A stretch of 64,000 bases of DNA, taken from assembly GCF_014203735.1 (NCBI RefSeq), contig NZ_JACHJQ010000008.1:248001-312000 (forward strand). Direction: 5' to 3'. The notes below the pieces were generated by a model. It made no database searches. It was not told the origin of the DNA and was given only the letters and a program-made list of their open reading frames with translations. Made by a program: the position numbers and the translations under genes. This document shows, one piece after another, positions 17,901-26,771 of the stretch (position 1 is its first letter; the number at the start of each line of letters is the position of its first letter). This stretch comes from Actinophytocola algeriensis. GTDB taxonomy: Bacteria; Actinomycetota; Actinomycetes; Mycobacteriales; Pseudonocardiaceae.

Positions 17901-18298
17901 CGTGCGTGTGGACCTTCACCTCGGCGCGCCCACCGGACGAGGACCCGAAGCCGAAGGGGAAGGGCGGTGTGGGTCTGCCGCTGCTGGCGGTGCGTTTCGC
18001 GCCGCCGGACCTGGACCGGCGGAACTCGACTGCCGCCGACGAGGTCCGGGTGCCGGTGACGGTCCAGCGCCCGTACAACGCGCCGCCTGCCGGTCTGGCG
18101 TCGCTGACGGTGGACGCGTCGTTCGACGACGGCCGCACGTGGCGCCCGGTGCCGGTGACCCTGGACGGTGCCGACGGCGGCACGGTGGAGATCACGCATC
18201 CGAGGAGCGCGCGGTTCGTGTCGCTGCGGGCGCATGCCGCGGACTCGGCGGGCAACACGGTGACGCAGACGGTGATCCGGGCGTACGGGAGCCGGTGA
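14999..18298 (+). CDS. Large secreted S8 subtilase with C-terminal beta-rich extension
   Basis: 1099 aa. Signal peptide about 1-28 (MPVGAKLSMVLLAAVVAGGG). Pro-region to about residue 190, catalytic domain with D208 (VAVLDTGIDDTHPD), H240 (DGHGTHVAS) and S415 (SGTSMATPH); NDGG gives the oxyanion Asn. The following about 650 residues are beta-rich with a Fn3/CARDB-like region after the catalytic domain and a C-terminal module ending TQTVIRAYGSR. This layout matches secreted actinomycete subtilases of about 1100 aa that process extracellular proteins. ATG 14999 has GGGAGG upstream. The next gene is another exported subtilase. Confidence 0.92.
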   Translation: MPVGAKLSMVLLAAVVAGGGAPAPAVSAAPVAPVAGAASEFLGAVTLVTGDHVTVRRVGAQLVPQVRPAAGREHVHFATTAVDDSLLVVPGDAWAAVRTGQVDRRLFDVAALLRDGYGDAGRADIPLIVQGGQAGADATVTARLSTVDAVAVSQPKDTAAGFWAAHRGRIWLDGLRHPSLDVSVPQIGAPAAWDAGFTGSGVPVAVLDTGIDDTHPDLRRQITATKNFTSGHGVRDTDGHGTHVASTIAGTGAASGGKYKGVAPGAKLLVGKVCGGAGCPESAILAGMEWAVGQGAKVVNLSLGGPDTAADDPLELAVERLSAEHGTLFVVAAGNDGGYGAETVSSPASADAALAVGAVDDQDALASFSGRGPRVHDAALKPEITAPGVEITAARSRYSTRGKRGDRYVAISGTSMATPHVSGSAAILAQRHPEWTGARLKAALVGAAEPGAEGVYEQGAGRVDVARAVGQDVVAEPATVSVGRMSWPHADDEAVTRTITYHNDGDEPRTLRLALSSGTPEGMFGLSASSVTVPPHGTAGVAVTVDTAVPAAEGTFGTWVSASDETGGRVVTPVAVDREPESYDLTLETLDAKGAPTDAHYSFVFGLDESRFRPVPGIGDAGTLRVRAGRYHVDGAISTPRPGGTLFDSAKVVHPTVEVRADTTVVLDARSARPVSVTFDRANVVPKAVAVAYTRFTPRSSLNTGVLGDTFDRIGVGQVGARVPEEEMITSLGGVWAVPDAQGDVLRSAVTYNLSWFGYGDVPTGFTRHVVDGELARVHAVYRAQADRKRGTKVWVAQEPRAQVSNGFGFGFRLPLERTEFHNVTDVTDGAGVRWSGELQQWAMVNKQVHTETVLTGGVVDHQPGTVTEEEWNTAVFGPGFTTDGEFATRSGDVVAFNLPLYGDAGLDRAGVSEVDAGSTALYREGVLVGETAQPGLGQFEVPAAASSYRLEVSSRRSDVSEFSTLVSCVWTFTSARPPDEDPKPKGKGGVGLPLLAVRFAPPDLDRRNSTAADEVRVPVTVQRPYNAPPAGLASLTVDASFDDGRTWRPVPVTLDGADGGTVEITHPRSARFVSLRAHAADSAGNTVTQTVIRAYGSR

Positions 18299-18502
18299 GG
18301 TGCGGGATCGATTCCGTTGTGGTGCTGATTAGGCCACGCGGGCGGTTCTGTGGGGTCCTTCAGCCCTTCCCGTTCCCAGATCGTTGAGATTTGTCCGATC
18401 CGTGGGATTGGATGTGGAGGTATCACCACACGGTGGTCCGACCGTGCGCGGTGCTCCTGAGGGCGGGGTGCCGTGTGCGCCCTGCAGCTAGGAGGACCGG
18501 GC

Positions 18503-19879
18503 ATGAGACGTCCGTTGGACGGCAAGACGTTGAAGGTGGGGTTTGTCGCGGCCGCGGTCGTCGCGGCGGGCCTGAGTTTCGGCACGACCGCGAGCGCGGC
18601 CGAGGGCAAGATCCTCGGCACGGACGCCGAGGGCGCGATCAAGGGCAGCTACATCGTCGTGCTCAAGGACGGGGCGGCCACGGCCGCGAGTGTCGCCGCC
18701 ACGCACAACGCGAAGGTCACCCACACCTACGGGTCGGCCTTGCGCGGGTACGCGGCGTCGATGTCGGAGGCGGACGCGAAGCGGACCGCGGCGGATCCGG
18801 CGGTGGCCTACGTCGAGCAGGACCGGGTGATCTCCGCGCTGGAGACGCAGCCGAACCCGCCGTCGTGGGGGCTGGACCGGGTGGACCAGCGGACGTTGCC
18901 GCTCGACAGCAGCTACACCTACCCGAACGCCGGGGACGGGGTGACCGCGTACATCATCGACACCGGTATCCGCACGACGCACGCCGACTTCGGTGGGCAG
19001 GCGACGTGGGGCACCAACACGGTCGACTCGAACAACACCGACTGCAACGGGCACGGCACGCACGTGGCGGGCACGGTCGGCGGCACCGCGCACGGTGTGG
19101 CCAAGAACGTGGACCTGGTCGCGGTGAAGGTGCTGAACTGCCAGGGTTCCGGCACGCTCGCCGGTGTCGCGCAGGGCATCGACTGGGTGACCGCGAACGC
19201 GGCGAAGCCGGCCGTGGCGAACATGAGCCTCGGCGCCTCCGGCACGAACGCCACGCTGGAGAACGCGGTGCGCAACTCGATCAGCTCGGGTGTGACGTAC
19301 GCGATCGCGTCGGGCAACTCGAGTGCCGACGCGTGCAACTTCACCCCGGCACGCACGCCGGAGGCGATCACGGTCAACTCGACCGACCGCACCGACGCGC
19401 GGTCCTCGTTCTCGAACTTCGGTTCGTGCACGGACATCTTCGCGCCGGGCCGGGACATCACGTCGGCGTGGAACACCAACGACTCCGCGACGAACACGAT
19501 CAGCGGCACGTCGATGGCGACCCCGCACGTGGCGGGTGCGGCCGCGGTGTACCTGGGTTCGCACCCGGACGCGTCGCCTGCCGCGGTGCAGACCGCGCTG
19601 AAGGACTTCGCGAGCATCGGCAAGGTGACGAACGCGGGCGCGGGTTCGCCGAACAACCTGCTGTACGTCGGTGAGGGCGCGGACCCGGACCCCGGTGACC
19701 CGGGCGACCCGGGTGAGCCGCCGGCGTGCGACGGCACGACCGCGTGGAGCGCGTCGGCGCTGTACTTCTTCGGCGACGAGGTGAGCCACAACGGCCACGT
19801 GTGGATCCTGGCGGCGTTCTTCTCCTACGGGGAGGCGCCGGGCAGCACGACGTCGTGGCTGGACCTGGGGGCGTGCTAG
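18503..19879 (+). CDS. Secreted subtilase with I9 propeptide and chitin-binding-like tail
   Basis: 458 aa. Signal peptide about 1-33 (VGFVAAAVVAAGLSFGTTASA). Inhibitor_I9 propeptide (SYIVVLKDGAATAASVAATHNAKV). Proteinase-K-type catalytic domain: D153 (YIIDTGIRTTHADFGG), H184 (CNGHGTHVAG), S337 (ISGTSMATPH). An Asp/Pro/Gly linker leads to a roughly 50-residue CBM5/12-like module (W-SASALYFFGDEVSHNGHVW to SWLDLG), which tethers enzymes to chitin or other insoluble polymers. AGGAGG lies 8 nt before ATG 18503. A strong terminator follows. Confidence 0.93.
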   Translation: MRRPLDGKTLKVGFVAAAVVAAGLSFGTTASAAEGKILGTDAEGAIKGSYIVVLKDGAATAASVAATHNAKVTHTYGSALRGYAASMSEADAKRTAADPAVAYVEQDRVISALETQPNPPSWGLDRVDQRTLPLDSSYTYPNAGDGVTAYIIDTGIRTTHADFGGQATWGTNTVDSNNTDCNGHGTHVAGTVGGTAHGVAKNVDLVAVKVLNCQGSGTLAGVAQGIDWVTANAAKPAVANMSLGASGTNATLENAVRNSISSGVTYAIASGNSSADACNFTPARTPEAITVNSTDRTDARSSFSNFGSCTDIFAPGRDITSAWNTNDSATNTISGTSMATPHVAGAAAVYLGSHPDASPAAVQTALKDFASIGKVTNAGAGSPNNLLYVGEGADPDPGDPGDPGEPPACDGTTAWSASALYFFGDEVSHNGHVWILAAFFSYGEAPGSTTSWLDLGAC

Positions 19880-19900
19880 CAATATTTTGAGCTGAACACG

Positions 19901-19938
19901 ACGGTGGCGGGTGCCGGACTGGTGCCCGCCACCGTTTC
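19901..19938 (+). terminator. Rho-independent terminator after subtilase gene
   Basis: ACGGTGGCGGG (19901-19911) pairs with CCCGCCACCGT (19925-19935), an 11-bp perfect stem followed by TTTCC. Confidence 0.8.
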
Positions 19939-19959
19939 CTTCCAGCGCCGGGAGCCGAC

Positions 19960-22956
19960 GTGCCGAGGTACCGGGTTCTGACTGTGTGCACCACCTTCGT
20001 CGCGGGGCTCCTGGTCGCGCCGGTGGTGCCGGCGGCCGCCGACCACACCGCGGCACCGAACGCGGTGTCGGTGCCGGGGTCGCACAACAGCGAGATGGGC
20101 TGCCCGGGCGACTGGCAACCGGACTGTGCGCAGGCGCAGCTGGTTCTCGACCCGGCCGACGGGCGGTGGAAGGGCTCGTACACGTTGCCCGCGGGCACCT
20201 ACCAGTACAAGGCCGCCATCAACGGTTCCTGGGACGAGAACTACGGCGCGGGCGGTGTGCCCGGCGGCGCCGACATCACGTACACGACGGCGGGTGGCCC
20301 TGTCTCGTTCTCCTACGACCCGACCTCGCACGTGGTCTCGGTGTCGGCGGTGGGGGCACCCGATCTGCGGTTGGCGCGGGCGCAGTGGCTGCGCCGGGAC
20401 GTGCTCGCGTTCGACGTGCCCGCCGGGGCCGCGGACTTCCGGTTGTTCCACGCACCGGAGGGTGGGCTGGTCGCCACGAGTGAGGGCGTGTCGGGTGGCG
20501 AGTCGTTGCCGCTGGCGCTGGACCCGGCGGGGTTGCCCGCCGAACTCGCCGGGCGGTTTCCGCACCTGGCCGCGTACGAGGCGCTGCGGGTGCCGAGGAC
20601 CGCGGTCGGCGACCTGCTGACCGGGCAGCTCGCGGTCGCGGCCTTCGACGGGAGCGGGCGGCTGGTCGACGTGACCGGGGTGCAGATCCCGGGTGTGCTC
20701 GACGACCTGTACGCGGGTGCGGCCGGGCAGCGGCTGGGTCCGGTGTGGCGGCTCGGTCGGCCGTCGCTGGCGTTGTGGGCGCCGACGGCGAAGGACGTCG
20801 AGCTGGTGCTGGGTGCGCGGCGGCTCCCGATGACCCGCGACGGGGACGGGGTGTGGCACGCGAAGGGTGACCGCGGCTGGCGGGACGCGCGGTACGCGTT
20901 CGCGGTCACGGTGTACGTGCCCGCGCTCGACGATGTCGTCACGAACGTGGTCACCGACCCGTACTCGCTGGGGTTGACGACGAACTCGGCCCGGTCGGTG
21001 CTGGTGGACCTCGACGATCCGGCGCTGGCGCCGAAGGGCTGGGACCGGCTGCGCAAGCCCGCGCTCCCCCGCCAGGAGGACTCGACGATCTACGAGTTGC
21101 ACGTGCGGGACTTCTCGGTCGGCGACACGTCCGTGCCCTCGGCGCACCGCGGCACGTTCCTGGCGTTCACCGACCGCGACAGCGCGGGGATGCGGCAGTT
21201 GCGTGACCTCGCCGGCGCGGGGCTGAACACGGTGCACCTGTTGCCGGTCAACGACATCGCGACGATCGAGGAGCGCCGTTCGCAGCAGCAGGCGCCGCCG
21301 TGCGACCTCGCGTCGTACGGTCCGGCGGCCGAGGACCAGCAGGCGTGCCTGGACCCGGTCCGGGACGCGGACGGGTTCAACTGGGGCTACGACCCGTTGC
21401 ACTACACCACGCCGGAGGGGTCGTACAGCACGAACCCGGACGGCACGCGGCGCACCCGTGAGTTCCGGGAGATGGTCGGCGGGCTCAACGGCGCGGGCCT
21501 GCGGGTGGTGCTGGACGTGGTGTACAACCACACCCCGGCGTCGGGGCAGGACGAGCACTCGGTGCTGGACCGGATCGTGCCGGGCTACTACCAGCGACTG
21601 TCGGCGACGGGCGCGGTCGAGACGTCGACGTGTTGCGCGAACACGGCGACCGAGCACCGGATGATGGGCAAGCTGATGGTGGACTCGGTCGTCACGTGGG
21701 CCCGCGAGTACAAAGTGGACGGTTTCCGGTTCGACCTGATGGGCCACCACACCAAGGCGAACATGCTGGCGGTGCGGGCCGCGCTGGACCGGCTCACCCC
21801 GGAGGAGGACGGTGTCGACGGCAGGAAGGTCTTCCTGTACGGCGAGGGCTGGAACTTCGGCGAGGTCGCGAACGACGCGCGGTTCGTGCAGGCGACGCAG
21901 CTGAACATGGCGGGCACCGGGATCGGCACGTTCTCGGACCGGTTGCGGGACGCGGTGCGTGGCGGTGGCCCGTTCGACGAGGACCCGAGGATCCAGGGGT
22001 TTGCGACCGGTCTGTACACCGACCAGAACGGTGCGGCGGTGAACGGGACGCCGGAGCAGCAGCGGGCGCGGCTGCTGCTGTACCAGGACCAGATCAAGGT
22101 GGGGCTGGCGGGGAACCTGCGGGACTACCGGTTCACCGACCGCAGCGGCGCGGTGGTGACGGGGTCGCAGGTCGACTACAACGGTCAGCCCGCCGGGTAT
22201 GCGGCCGATCCGGCCGAGACGATCACCTACGTCGACGCGCACGACAACGAGACGTTGTTCGACGTGATCCAGTACAAGGTGCCGCGGTCGACGTCGATGG
22301 CGGACCGGGTGCGGATGAACACGGTCGCGCTGGCGACGACGGCGCTGGCGCAGGGCCCGTCGTTCTGGCACGCGGGCACGGACCTGTTGCGGTCGAAGTC
22401 GTTGGACCGCAACAGCTACAACTCGGGTGACTGGTTCAACCGCGTCGACTGGACGGGCCGTGAGTCGACGTGGGGGTCGGGGCTGCCGCCTCGTGCGGAC
22501 AACGAGCCCAAGTGGGACTTCATGCGTCCGTTGCTGGCCGACCCGGCGCTCGAGCCGGGGCAGCCGGACCTGCGTGCCGCGCACCGGCAGGCGCTGGACC
22601 TGCTGCGGATCCGGTTCTCCTCTCCCCTGTTCCGGCTGGGGTCGGCGCGGGAGGTGCAGGCGCGGGTGAGTTTCCCGGCCGGTGGCCCGGACCAGGCGCC
22701 GGGGGTGATCGTGATGGTGCTCGACGACCGGGTCGGGCCGGACCTGGACCCGAGGTGGGAGAGCATCGTGGTGGTGTTCAACGCCTCCGACGAGGCCACG
22801 ACGCAGCCGGTGCCCGGGCAGGCGGGGGCCCGGTACCGGCTGCACCCGGTGCAGGCGGGCGGCGCGGACCCGGTGGTGCGCGGGTCGGGGTATGACCGCG
22901 CCACGGGTGCGTTCACGGTCCCGGCGCGCAGTGTGGCGGTGTTCACGAGCCGGTAG
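19960..22956 (+). CDS. Secreted pullulanase-type alpha-1,6-glucosidase (GH13)
   Basis: 998 aa. Signal peptide about 1-27. N-terminal starch-binding/X25-like module (WQPDCAQAQLVLDPADGRWKG), a further beta domain, CBM48-like region (LALWAPTAKDVELVL) and GH13 barrel. Nucleophile D592 (DGFRFDLMG), acid/base E629 (YGEGWNF) and transition-state D762 (VDAHDNE) are intact, as is YNWGYDP-type NWGYDPLHY of pullulanases. It debranches alpha-1,6 links of pullulan, amylopectin or glycogen outside the cell. GTG 19960 is preceded by GGGAG. Single gene behind a terminator. Confidence 0.93.
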   Translation: MPRYRVLTVCTTFVAGLLVAPVVPAAADHTAAPNAVSVPGSHNSEMGCPGDWQPDCAQAQLVLDPADGRWKGSYTLPAGTYQYKAAINGSWDENYGAGGVPGGADITYTTAGGPVSFSYDPTSHVVSVSAVGAPDLRLARAQWLRRDVLAFDVPAGAADFRLFHAPEGGLVATSEGVSGGESLPLALDPAGLPAELAGRFPHLAAYEALRVPRTAVGDLLTGQLAVAAFDGSGRLVDVTGVQIPGVLDDLYAGAAGQRLGPVWRLGRPSLALWAPTAKDVELVLGARRLPMTRDGDGVWHAKGDRGWRDARYAFAVTVYVPALDDVVTNVVTDPYSLGLTTNSARSVLVDLDDPALAPKGWDRLRKPALPRQEDSTIYELHVRDFSVGDTSVPSAHRGTFLAFTDRDSAGMRQLRDLAGAGLNTVHLLPVNDIATIEERRSQQQAPPCDLASYGPAAEDQQACLDPVRDADGFNWGYDPLHYTTPEGSYSTNPDGTRRTREFREMVGGLNGAGLRVVLDVVYNHTPASGQDEHSVLDRIVPGYYQRLSATGAVETSTCCANTATEHRMMGKLMVDSVVTWAREYKVDGFRFDLMGHHTKANMLAVRAALDRLTPEEDGVDGRKVFLYGEGWNFGEVANDARFVQATQLNMAGTGIGTFSDRLRDAVRGGGPFDEDPRIQGFATGLYTDQNGAAVNGTPEQQRARLLLYQDQIKVGLAGNLRDYRFTDRSGAVVTGSQVDYNGQPAGYAADPAETITYVDAHDNETLFDVIQYKVPRSTSMADRVRMNTVALATTALAQGPSFWHAGTDLLRSKSLDRNSYNSGDWFNRVDWTGRESTWGSGLPPRADNEPKWDFMRPLLADPALEPGQPDLRAAHRQALDLLRIRFSSPLFRLGSAREVQARVSFPAGGPDQAPGVIVMVLDDRVGPDLDPRWESIVVVFNASDEATTQPVPGQAGARYRLHPVQAGGADPVVRGSGYDRATGAFTVPARSVAVFTSR

Positions 22957-23026
22957 CGGTCACATTCCGGCGCGCTCCCTCGTCGGGGATGTGTAACCAC
23001 GACGACGACAGAGGGGCCGGTCCATC

Positions 23027-23500
23027 ATGGATGCCCGTTTGAACCTGTTCGGCAGCCCGTTCGCCATGAAGTTCCTGAAGCACGTCACCGCGGCGGGCCG
23101 GGTCATCGGCGAGTCGACGCTGCCCGCGGCGACGCAGGAGCTGGTGCGGTTGCGTGCCAGCCAGATCAACGGCTGCGGGTTCTGCACCGACATGCACACC
23201 AAGGAAGCCCTGGCGGCCGGGGAGGACGTGACGCGGCTGAACCTGGTCGCGACCTGGCGGGAGGCGACGGTCTTCACCGACGCCGAGCGTGCCGCGCTGG
23301 AACTGGCGGAGCAGGGCACCCGCATCGCCGACGCGGCCGGTGGTGTCCCGGACGAGGTGTGGGCGAACGCGGCCAAGCACTACGACGAGGAGCAGCTCGC
23401 GGCGCTGGTCGGCGTGATCGCGGTCATCAACGCGTTCAACCGGGTGAACGTGCTGGTCGCGCAGCCCGCGGGTGACTACGAGGTCGGTCAGTTCGGCTGA
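23027..23500 (+). CDS. AhpD-like carboxymuconolactone-decarboxylase-family protein
   Basis: 157 aa, soluble. MDARLNLFGSPFAMKFLKHV opening; active-site C50-G-F-C53 with H57 (NGCGFCTDMHTKEA), the CXXC-xxx-H pattern of AhpD-like alkylhydroperoxidases. Many actinomycete members of this length are regulated by ECF sigma factors or organic peroxide stress; none is encoded here. Its 3' end overlaps the facing LLM oxidoreductase gene by 13 bp. Confidence 0.9.
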   Translation: MDARLNLFGSPFAMKFLKHVTAAGRVIGESTLPAATQELVRLRASQINGCGFCTDMHTKEALAAGEDVTRLNLVATWREATVFTDAERAALELAEQGTRIADAAGGVPDEVWANAAKHYDEEQLAALVGVIAVINAFNRVNVLVAQPAGDYEVGQFG

Positions 23501-24339
23501 CCGTGTAGCCGGGCGCCCATCTTGGCGATGAACGCCAGGACGGCGTCGGAGTCCTTGTCGGGCACGCCGATGACCACCTCGTCGACACCGAGCGCGGCGA
23601 GGTGGTCCACCCGTTCGGGATCGGCGCGTCCGCCGAGCGCGACGACGTAGGGTTCGCCGGTGCGGCCCGCGTCGGCCCAGTGCTTGTTCAGCAGCCGCAT
23701 CCGGTCGGCGTGGTCGGTCTCGTACGGGGTGGTGATCCAGCCGTCGGCGTTGGCCGCGATCCAGCTGAACGTGCGTTCCGTGCCACCCGCGCCGACGAGC
23801 AGCGGCACGTGTTCCTGGACCGGTTTCGGGTAGGCCCAGCTGCCGCCGAACGAGACGAACCGGCCGTCGTAGGACGCGACGTCGTCGGTCCACAGTGCAC
23901 GCATCGCCTCGACGTACTCGCGCAGTGCGGTGTACCGGAGTTTGGCGGGGACGCCGTGGTCAGCGAGCTCGTCGGTGTTCCACCCGAACCCGGCGCCGAG
24001 GGTGACCCGACCGCCGGACAGGAAGTCGAGGCTGGCGATCGTCTTGGCGAGGGTGATCGGGTCGGACTCGACCGGCAGCGCGACGGCGGTGGCGAGCCGG
24101 ATGGTCGAGGTGACCGCGGCGGCGGTCGAGAGCGCCACCCAGGGGTCGAGGGTGCGCAGGTAGCGGTCGTCGGGCAGGTCGCCGGTGCCGGTGCGCGGGT
24201 GCGCGGCTTCCCTGCGGACGGGGATGTGGGTGTGCTCGGGCACGTAGAAGGAGTGGAACCCGGCGTCTTCCGCGGCTTTCGCGCAGGCGGCGGGCGTGAT
24301 CCCGCGGTCACTCGTGAACAGCACGATCCCGAACCGCAT
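23488..24339 (-). CDS. LLM-class F420-dependent oxidoreductase under a KstR-type box
   Basis: 283 aa from ATG 24339 (GGGGAGGG upstream; a longer ORF to 24390 has no support). MRFGIVLFTSDRGITPAACA and YVPEHTHIPVRRE mark the TIGR03619-like LLM branch widespread in mycolic-acid actinomycetes and relatives; FLSGGRVTLGAGFGWN is the cofactor loop. Activity is probably hydride transfer from F420H2. The palindrome 33-48 bp upstream matches the steroid-catabolism repressor KstR consensus, suggesting a role in sterol or acyl side-chain metabolism. Confidence 0.88.
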   Translation of the reverse strand: MRFGIVLFTSDRGITPAACAKAAEDAGFHSFYVPEHTHIPVRREAAHPRTGTGDLPDDRYLRTLDPWVALSTAAAVTSTIRLATAVALPVESDPITLAKTIASLDFLSGGRVTLGAGFGWNTDELADHGVPAKLRYTALREYVEAMRALWTDDVASYDGRFVSFGGSWAYPKPVQEHVPLLVGAGGTERTFSWIAANADGWITTPYETDHADRMRLLNKHWADAGRTGEPYVVALGGRADPERVDHLAALGVDEVVIGVPDKDSDAVLAFIAKMGARLHGQPN

Positions 24340-24371
24340 GCACCCTCCCCGCGCCGAAAGCACCACCGAAA

Positions 24372-24387
24372 GTAGAACGTGTTCTAC
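24372..24387 (-). promoter_or_regulatory. KstR-type operator
   Basis: GTAGAACGTGTTCTAC is a perfect 16-bp palindrome and contains an exact match to TNNAACNNGTTNNA, the KstR binding motif described for mycobacteria and rhodococci. It lies only upstream of the LLM gene; the other neighbouring gene ends here. Confidence 0.6.
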
Positions 24388-24426
24388 CACACGGTAGCGC
24401 CTGTCGCCCGTCCGCCGCCAGCGGGT

Positions 24427-24461
24427 GGCCGGTCCCGGCGGGGGTGCCGCCGGGACCGGCC
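24427..24461 (-). terminator. Terminator of the RHS/lectin operon
   Basis: A perfect 15-bp GC-rich stem (24427-24441 with 24447-24461) and a 5-nt loop, immediately downstream of the lectin-like gene stop. Confidence 0.8.
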
Positions 24462-24468
24462 GGGGAGG

Positions 24469-26760
24469 TCACTTCATCGCGGGCAGTGCGTGTTCGGTGA
24501 AGGTCGCCGTCTTCGCGGCGGCGAAGGGGTATGCCGCGCGGACGACACGGGGTGTGCCGTTGACGCCGCGGTACACGATGACCCAGGACTGGCCGCCGGA
24601 TGCGGAGATCACGCCCACGGTCGGGTCGACGACGGTCGGGTCGACGTTGCCGGACCACCCGGTGTAGAGCTCGTAGGTCTCGGTGCCCGCGGCGGTTTCG
24701 TCCCACAGCAGGATCTGGCCGCCCTCGTCGCGGGTGACGATCCAGGTGCGGCCGTCGACCGGGTCGATGACGGCCGTCGGGGCGCCGGTCACGCCGGTCT
24801 GGCCGGTGGGGGTCCAGCCGGCTGGGAACGCGCCGGCGGCGTCCTGTTTCTTCATCATGACCGCACCGTCGACCGTCCTGGCGAACAGCCCGACCCGGTA
24901 GCCCGGATAGGTGACCGCCGCCGGGGTTTCGGCGATGCTGCCGCCGAGGTCGCTCCACGCGGTGACGGTGAGGTCGTCGCGGAACACGAGGGTCTTGACC
25001 GTGCCTGCGGCGGTGCGGGCGAAGACCTGCACGCCGTCGCGGACGGTCGCGGTGGACGGGGTGCCGACGAGGTCCTGGTCGCCGAGGTTGCGCCAGTACG
25101 GGGTGGTGCCAGCGCGGACGAACGCCCACAGCTTGCCGTCGGCGTCCACCGCGAACAGCACGGTGGTGCCGCCTGTGAGGTTGGCGGCGGCGGGTGCGGC
25201 CGCCATGGAGCCGCCGAGGTCGGTGAACGCGGTCCAGGTCGGCAGGTCGGACTTGGTCTGCTGGGTGGTCCACACGTCGCCGCCGTCGCCGTACTGGGCG
25301 GCCACCTGCACGACACCGGCGGCGCCGTGGGTCAGCGCGGCCGGCCCGGAGAACGCTTCGTTGCCGGAGATGGTCTGGTACTGGACGTCGTAGGTGTTGT
25401 TGGGGTCGGGCTGGTGTGCGACGACGACCTTGCCGAGGTTGTCGACGTAGGCGTACTCGACGGTCGCGAGGCTCTGGCCCGGCTGGATCTTGGCCTGCAG
25501 CAGCCGGATCGGCGTGTTCTGCCGCGGCGGGACGACGGTCTGCGGGTCGGAGAACCAGCCTTCGAGGTCGATGTAGATGAGGGTGGCGGCGCTGCCGTAG
25601 TTCTTGATCCGCACCTTCCCGTCGGTGCCGGGTTTGACGACGACCGAGGCGCGGTGGTGGGTGGTGGCGTTGTACTGGGTGTGCGCGACGCCGGGTTCGG
25701 TGCCGCCGGTGGACCAGGCGCGCAGGGCGCCGTAGGAGGTGCCGCCACCGGCCTGCATGCTCAGCATGGCGCCCGCGATGCCGCGGGTCGGCAGGCCGTT
25801 GGTGCCGCCGACTTGGACGTCGACGACGGCGTTCGCGCCGAGGGTGCCGCTGTAGAGGCGGGTCGTGACGGGCCGCATCCCGGCGCCCGCGGTGGCGGTC
25901 CTGGTGAAGTAGCCGAAGATGTCGGCGACGAGGTGCGCGGGCGCGGATCCCTTGTTGGTGAACGTGATGCGGGTGTCGGTGGTCAGCGGGAGCACGGCGC
26001 CGGTGGCCGAGTTCTGCCGGTTCTCGTAGTTGATGACACCGACGGTCGATGCGGCCGCGCCGGTCGGGGTGGCGGTGAACCAGCCGGTCGCGGTGGCGCT
26101 GGAGGGCACGGTCAGCTCGACGAACGCCGCGGACGCGCCCGCGGGTACGCCACCCGCGGCGAGGTCGAAGGTGCGCGACCCACCGGCGGGGACGATCGTC
26201 GTCTTCGTGGTGTCGACGACCCGTCGCTGGGTGACGGGCACGAACCCGCCGTTGGTGGCGCCGGTGGAGGTGGTGAAGTAGCCCTGCACGTCGACGACGA
26301 CGTGGGTGTCACCGTAGGCGTTGAAGATCGTGATCTGCCCGTTGGCCCCTGGCCGCACGACAGCGGTGTTGGACAGCGTCTCCCCGGGCCCGACGTTGAG
26401 CATGGAGACGCCGGGGCGGGTGGTGTTGTGGGGGTAGGCGGTGAGCCAGGTCCCGGCGGTGGGCGCGGCGGCGGTGAGCCGGATGAGGACGGCGCTGACC
26501 CCGGTGGCGGGCACACCGCCGACGTTGACGGCATTGATGGACGCGGTCGCGCCCGCCTTCAGCTTGACGTTGTTGGTGCGGGTGTCCCAGATCTTTCGTG
26601 GCGTGGTGAAGGGGACGAAGTCCCCGCCGCGGGACGCGGCGTCCGCGTGCGCCACGGGCTGGTGCGCGGCCGGCGCGACGACGAGCGCGAGCGCGGCCAC
26701 GAGCGCCGCGACCGCGGCCACCCAGCGCGCCGGTCTCCGGCGCGAGCTGTCTTTCATCAT
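24469..26760 (-). CDS. Secreted lectin-like protein downstream of RHS gene
   Basis: 763 aa. Signal peptide about 1-42 (RRRPARWVAAVAALVAALALVV). Residues about 43-400 contain three related modules: GGDFVPFTTPRKIWDTRT, GGFVPVTQRRVVDTTKT and MRPVTTRLYSGT, each followed by 'VVDVQGYFT'/'VADIFGYFT' strands, a repeat seen in actinomycete surface proteins. The C-terminal 300 residues carry repeated blades (TVLFAVDADGKLWAF, VQVFARTAAGTVKTLVF, VGLFARTVDGAVMMK) like PLL-type sugar-binding propellers. It starts 11 bp after the RHS stop, GAGG before ATG 26760, so it is co-transcribed. It is exported and therefore not a standard cytoplasmic immunity protein. Confidence 0.75.
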   Translation of the reverse strand: MMKDSSRRRPARWVAAVAALVAALALVVAPAAHQPVAHADAASRGGDFVPFTTPRKIWDTRTNNVKLKAGATASINAVNVGGVPATGVSAVLIRLTAAAPTAGTWLTAYPHNTTRPGVSMLNVGPGETLSNTAVVRPGANGQITIFNAYGDTHVVVDVQGYFTTSTGATNGGFVPVTQRRVVDTTKTTIVPAGGSRTFDLAAGGVPAGASAAFVELTVPSSATATGWFTATPTGAAASTVGVINYENRQNSATGAVLPLTTDTRITFTNKGSAPAHLVADIFGYFTRTATAGAGMRPVTTRLYSGTLGANAVVDVQVGGTNGLPTRGIAGAMLSMQAGGGTSYGALRAWSTGGTEPGVAHTQYNATTHHRASVVVKPGTDGKVRIKNYGSAATLIYIDLEGWFSDPQTVVPPRQNTPIRLLQAKIQPGQSLATVEYAYVDNLGKVVVAHQPDPNNTYDVQYQTISGNEAFSGPAALTHGAAGVVQVAAQYGDGGDVWTTQQTKSDLPTWTAFTDLGGSMAAAPAAANLTGGTTVLFAVDADGKLWAFVRAGTTPYWRNLGDQDLVGTPSTATVRDGVQVFARTAAGTVKTLVFRDDLTVTAWSDLGGSIAETPAAVTYPGYRVGLFARTVDGAVMMKKQDAAGAFPAGWTPTGQTGVTGAPTAVIDPVDGRTWIVTRDEGGQILLWDETAAGTETYELYTGWSGNVDPTVVDPTVGVISASGGQSWVIVYRGVNGTPRVVRAAYPFAAAKTATFTEHALPAMK

Positions 26761-26771
26761 CGGTTCCTCTC

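Noticed and set aside
13829-18235. Very long open frames antisense to real genes (for example about 1468 codons here, and a 2012-codon frame antisense to the RHS gene)
   Set aside because: High-GC shadow frames; Arg/Pro/Gly/His-rich composition and no domains.
24304-24390. Longer start of the LLM oxidoreductase (17 extra residues)
   Set aside because: The extension crosses the KstR-type box and lacks an SD, whereas ATG 24339 has GGGGAGGG in front of it.
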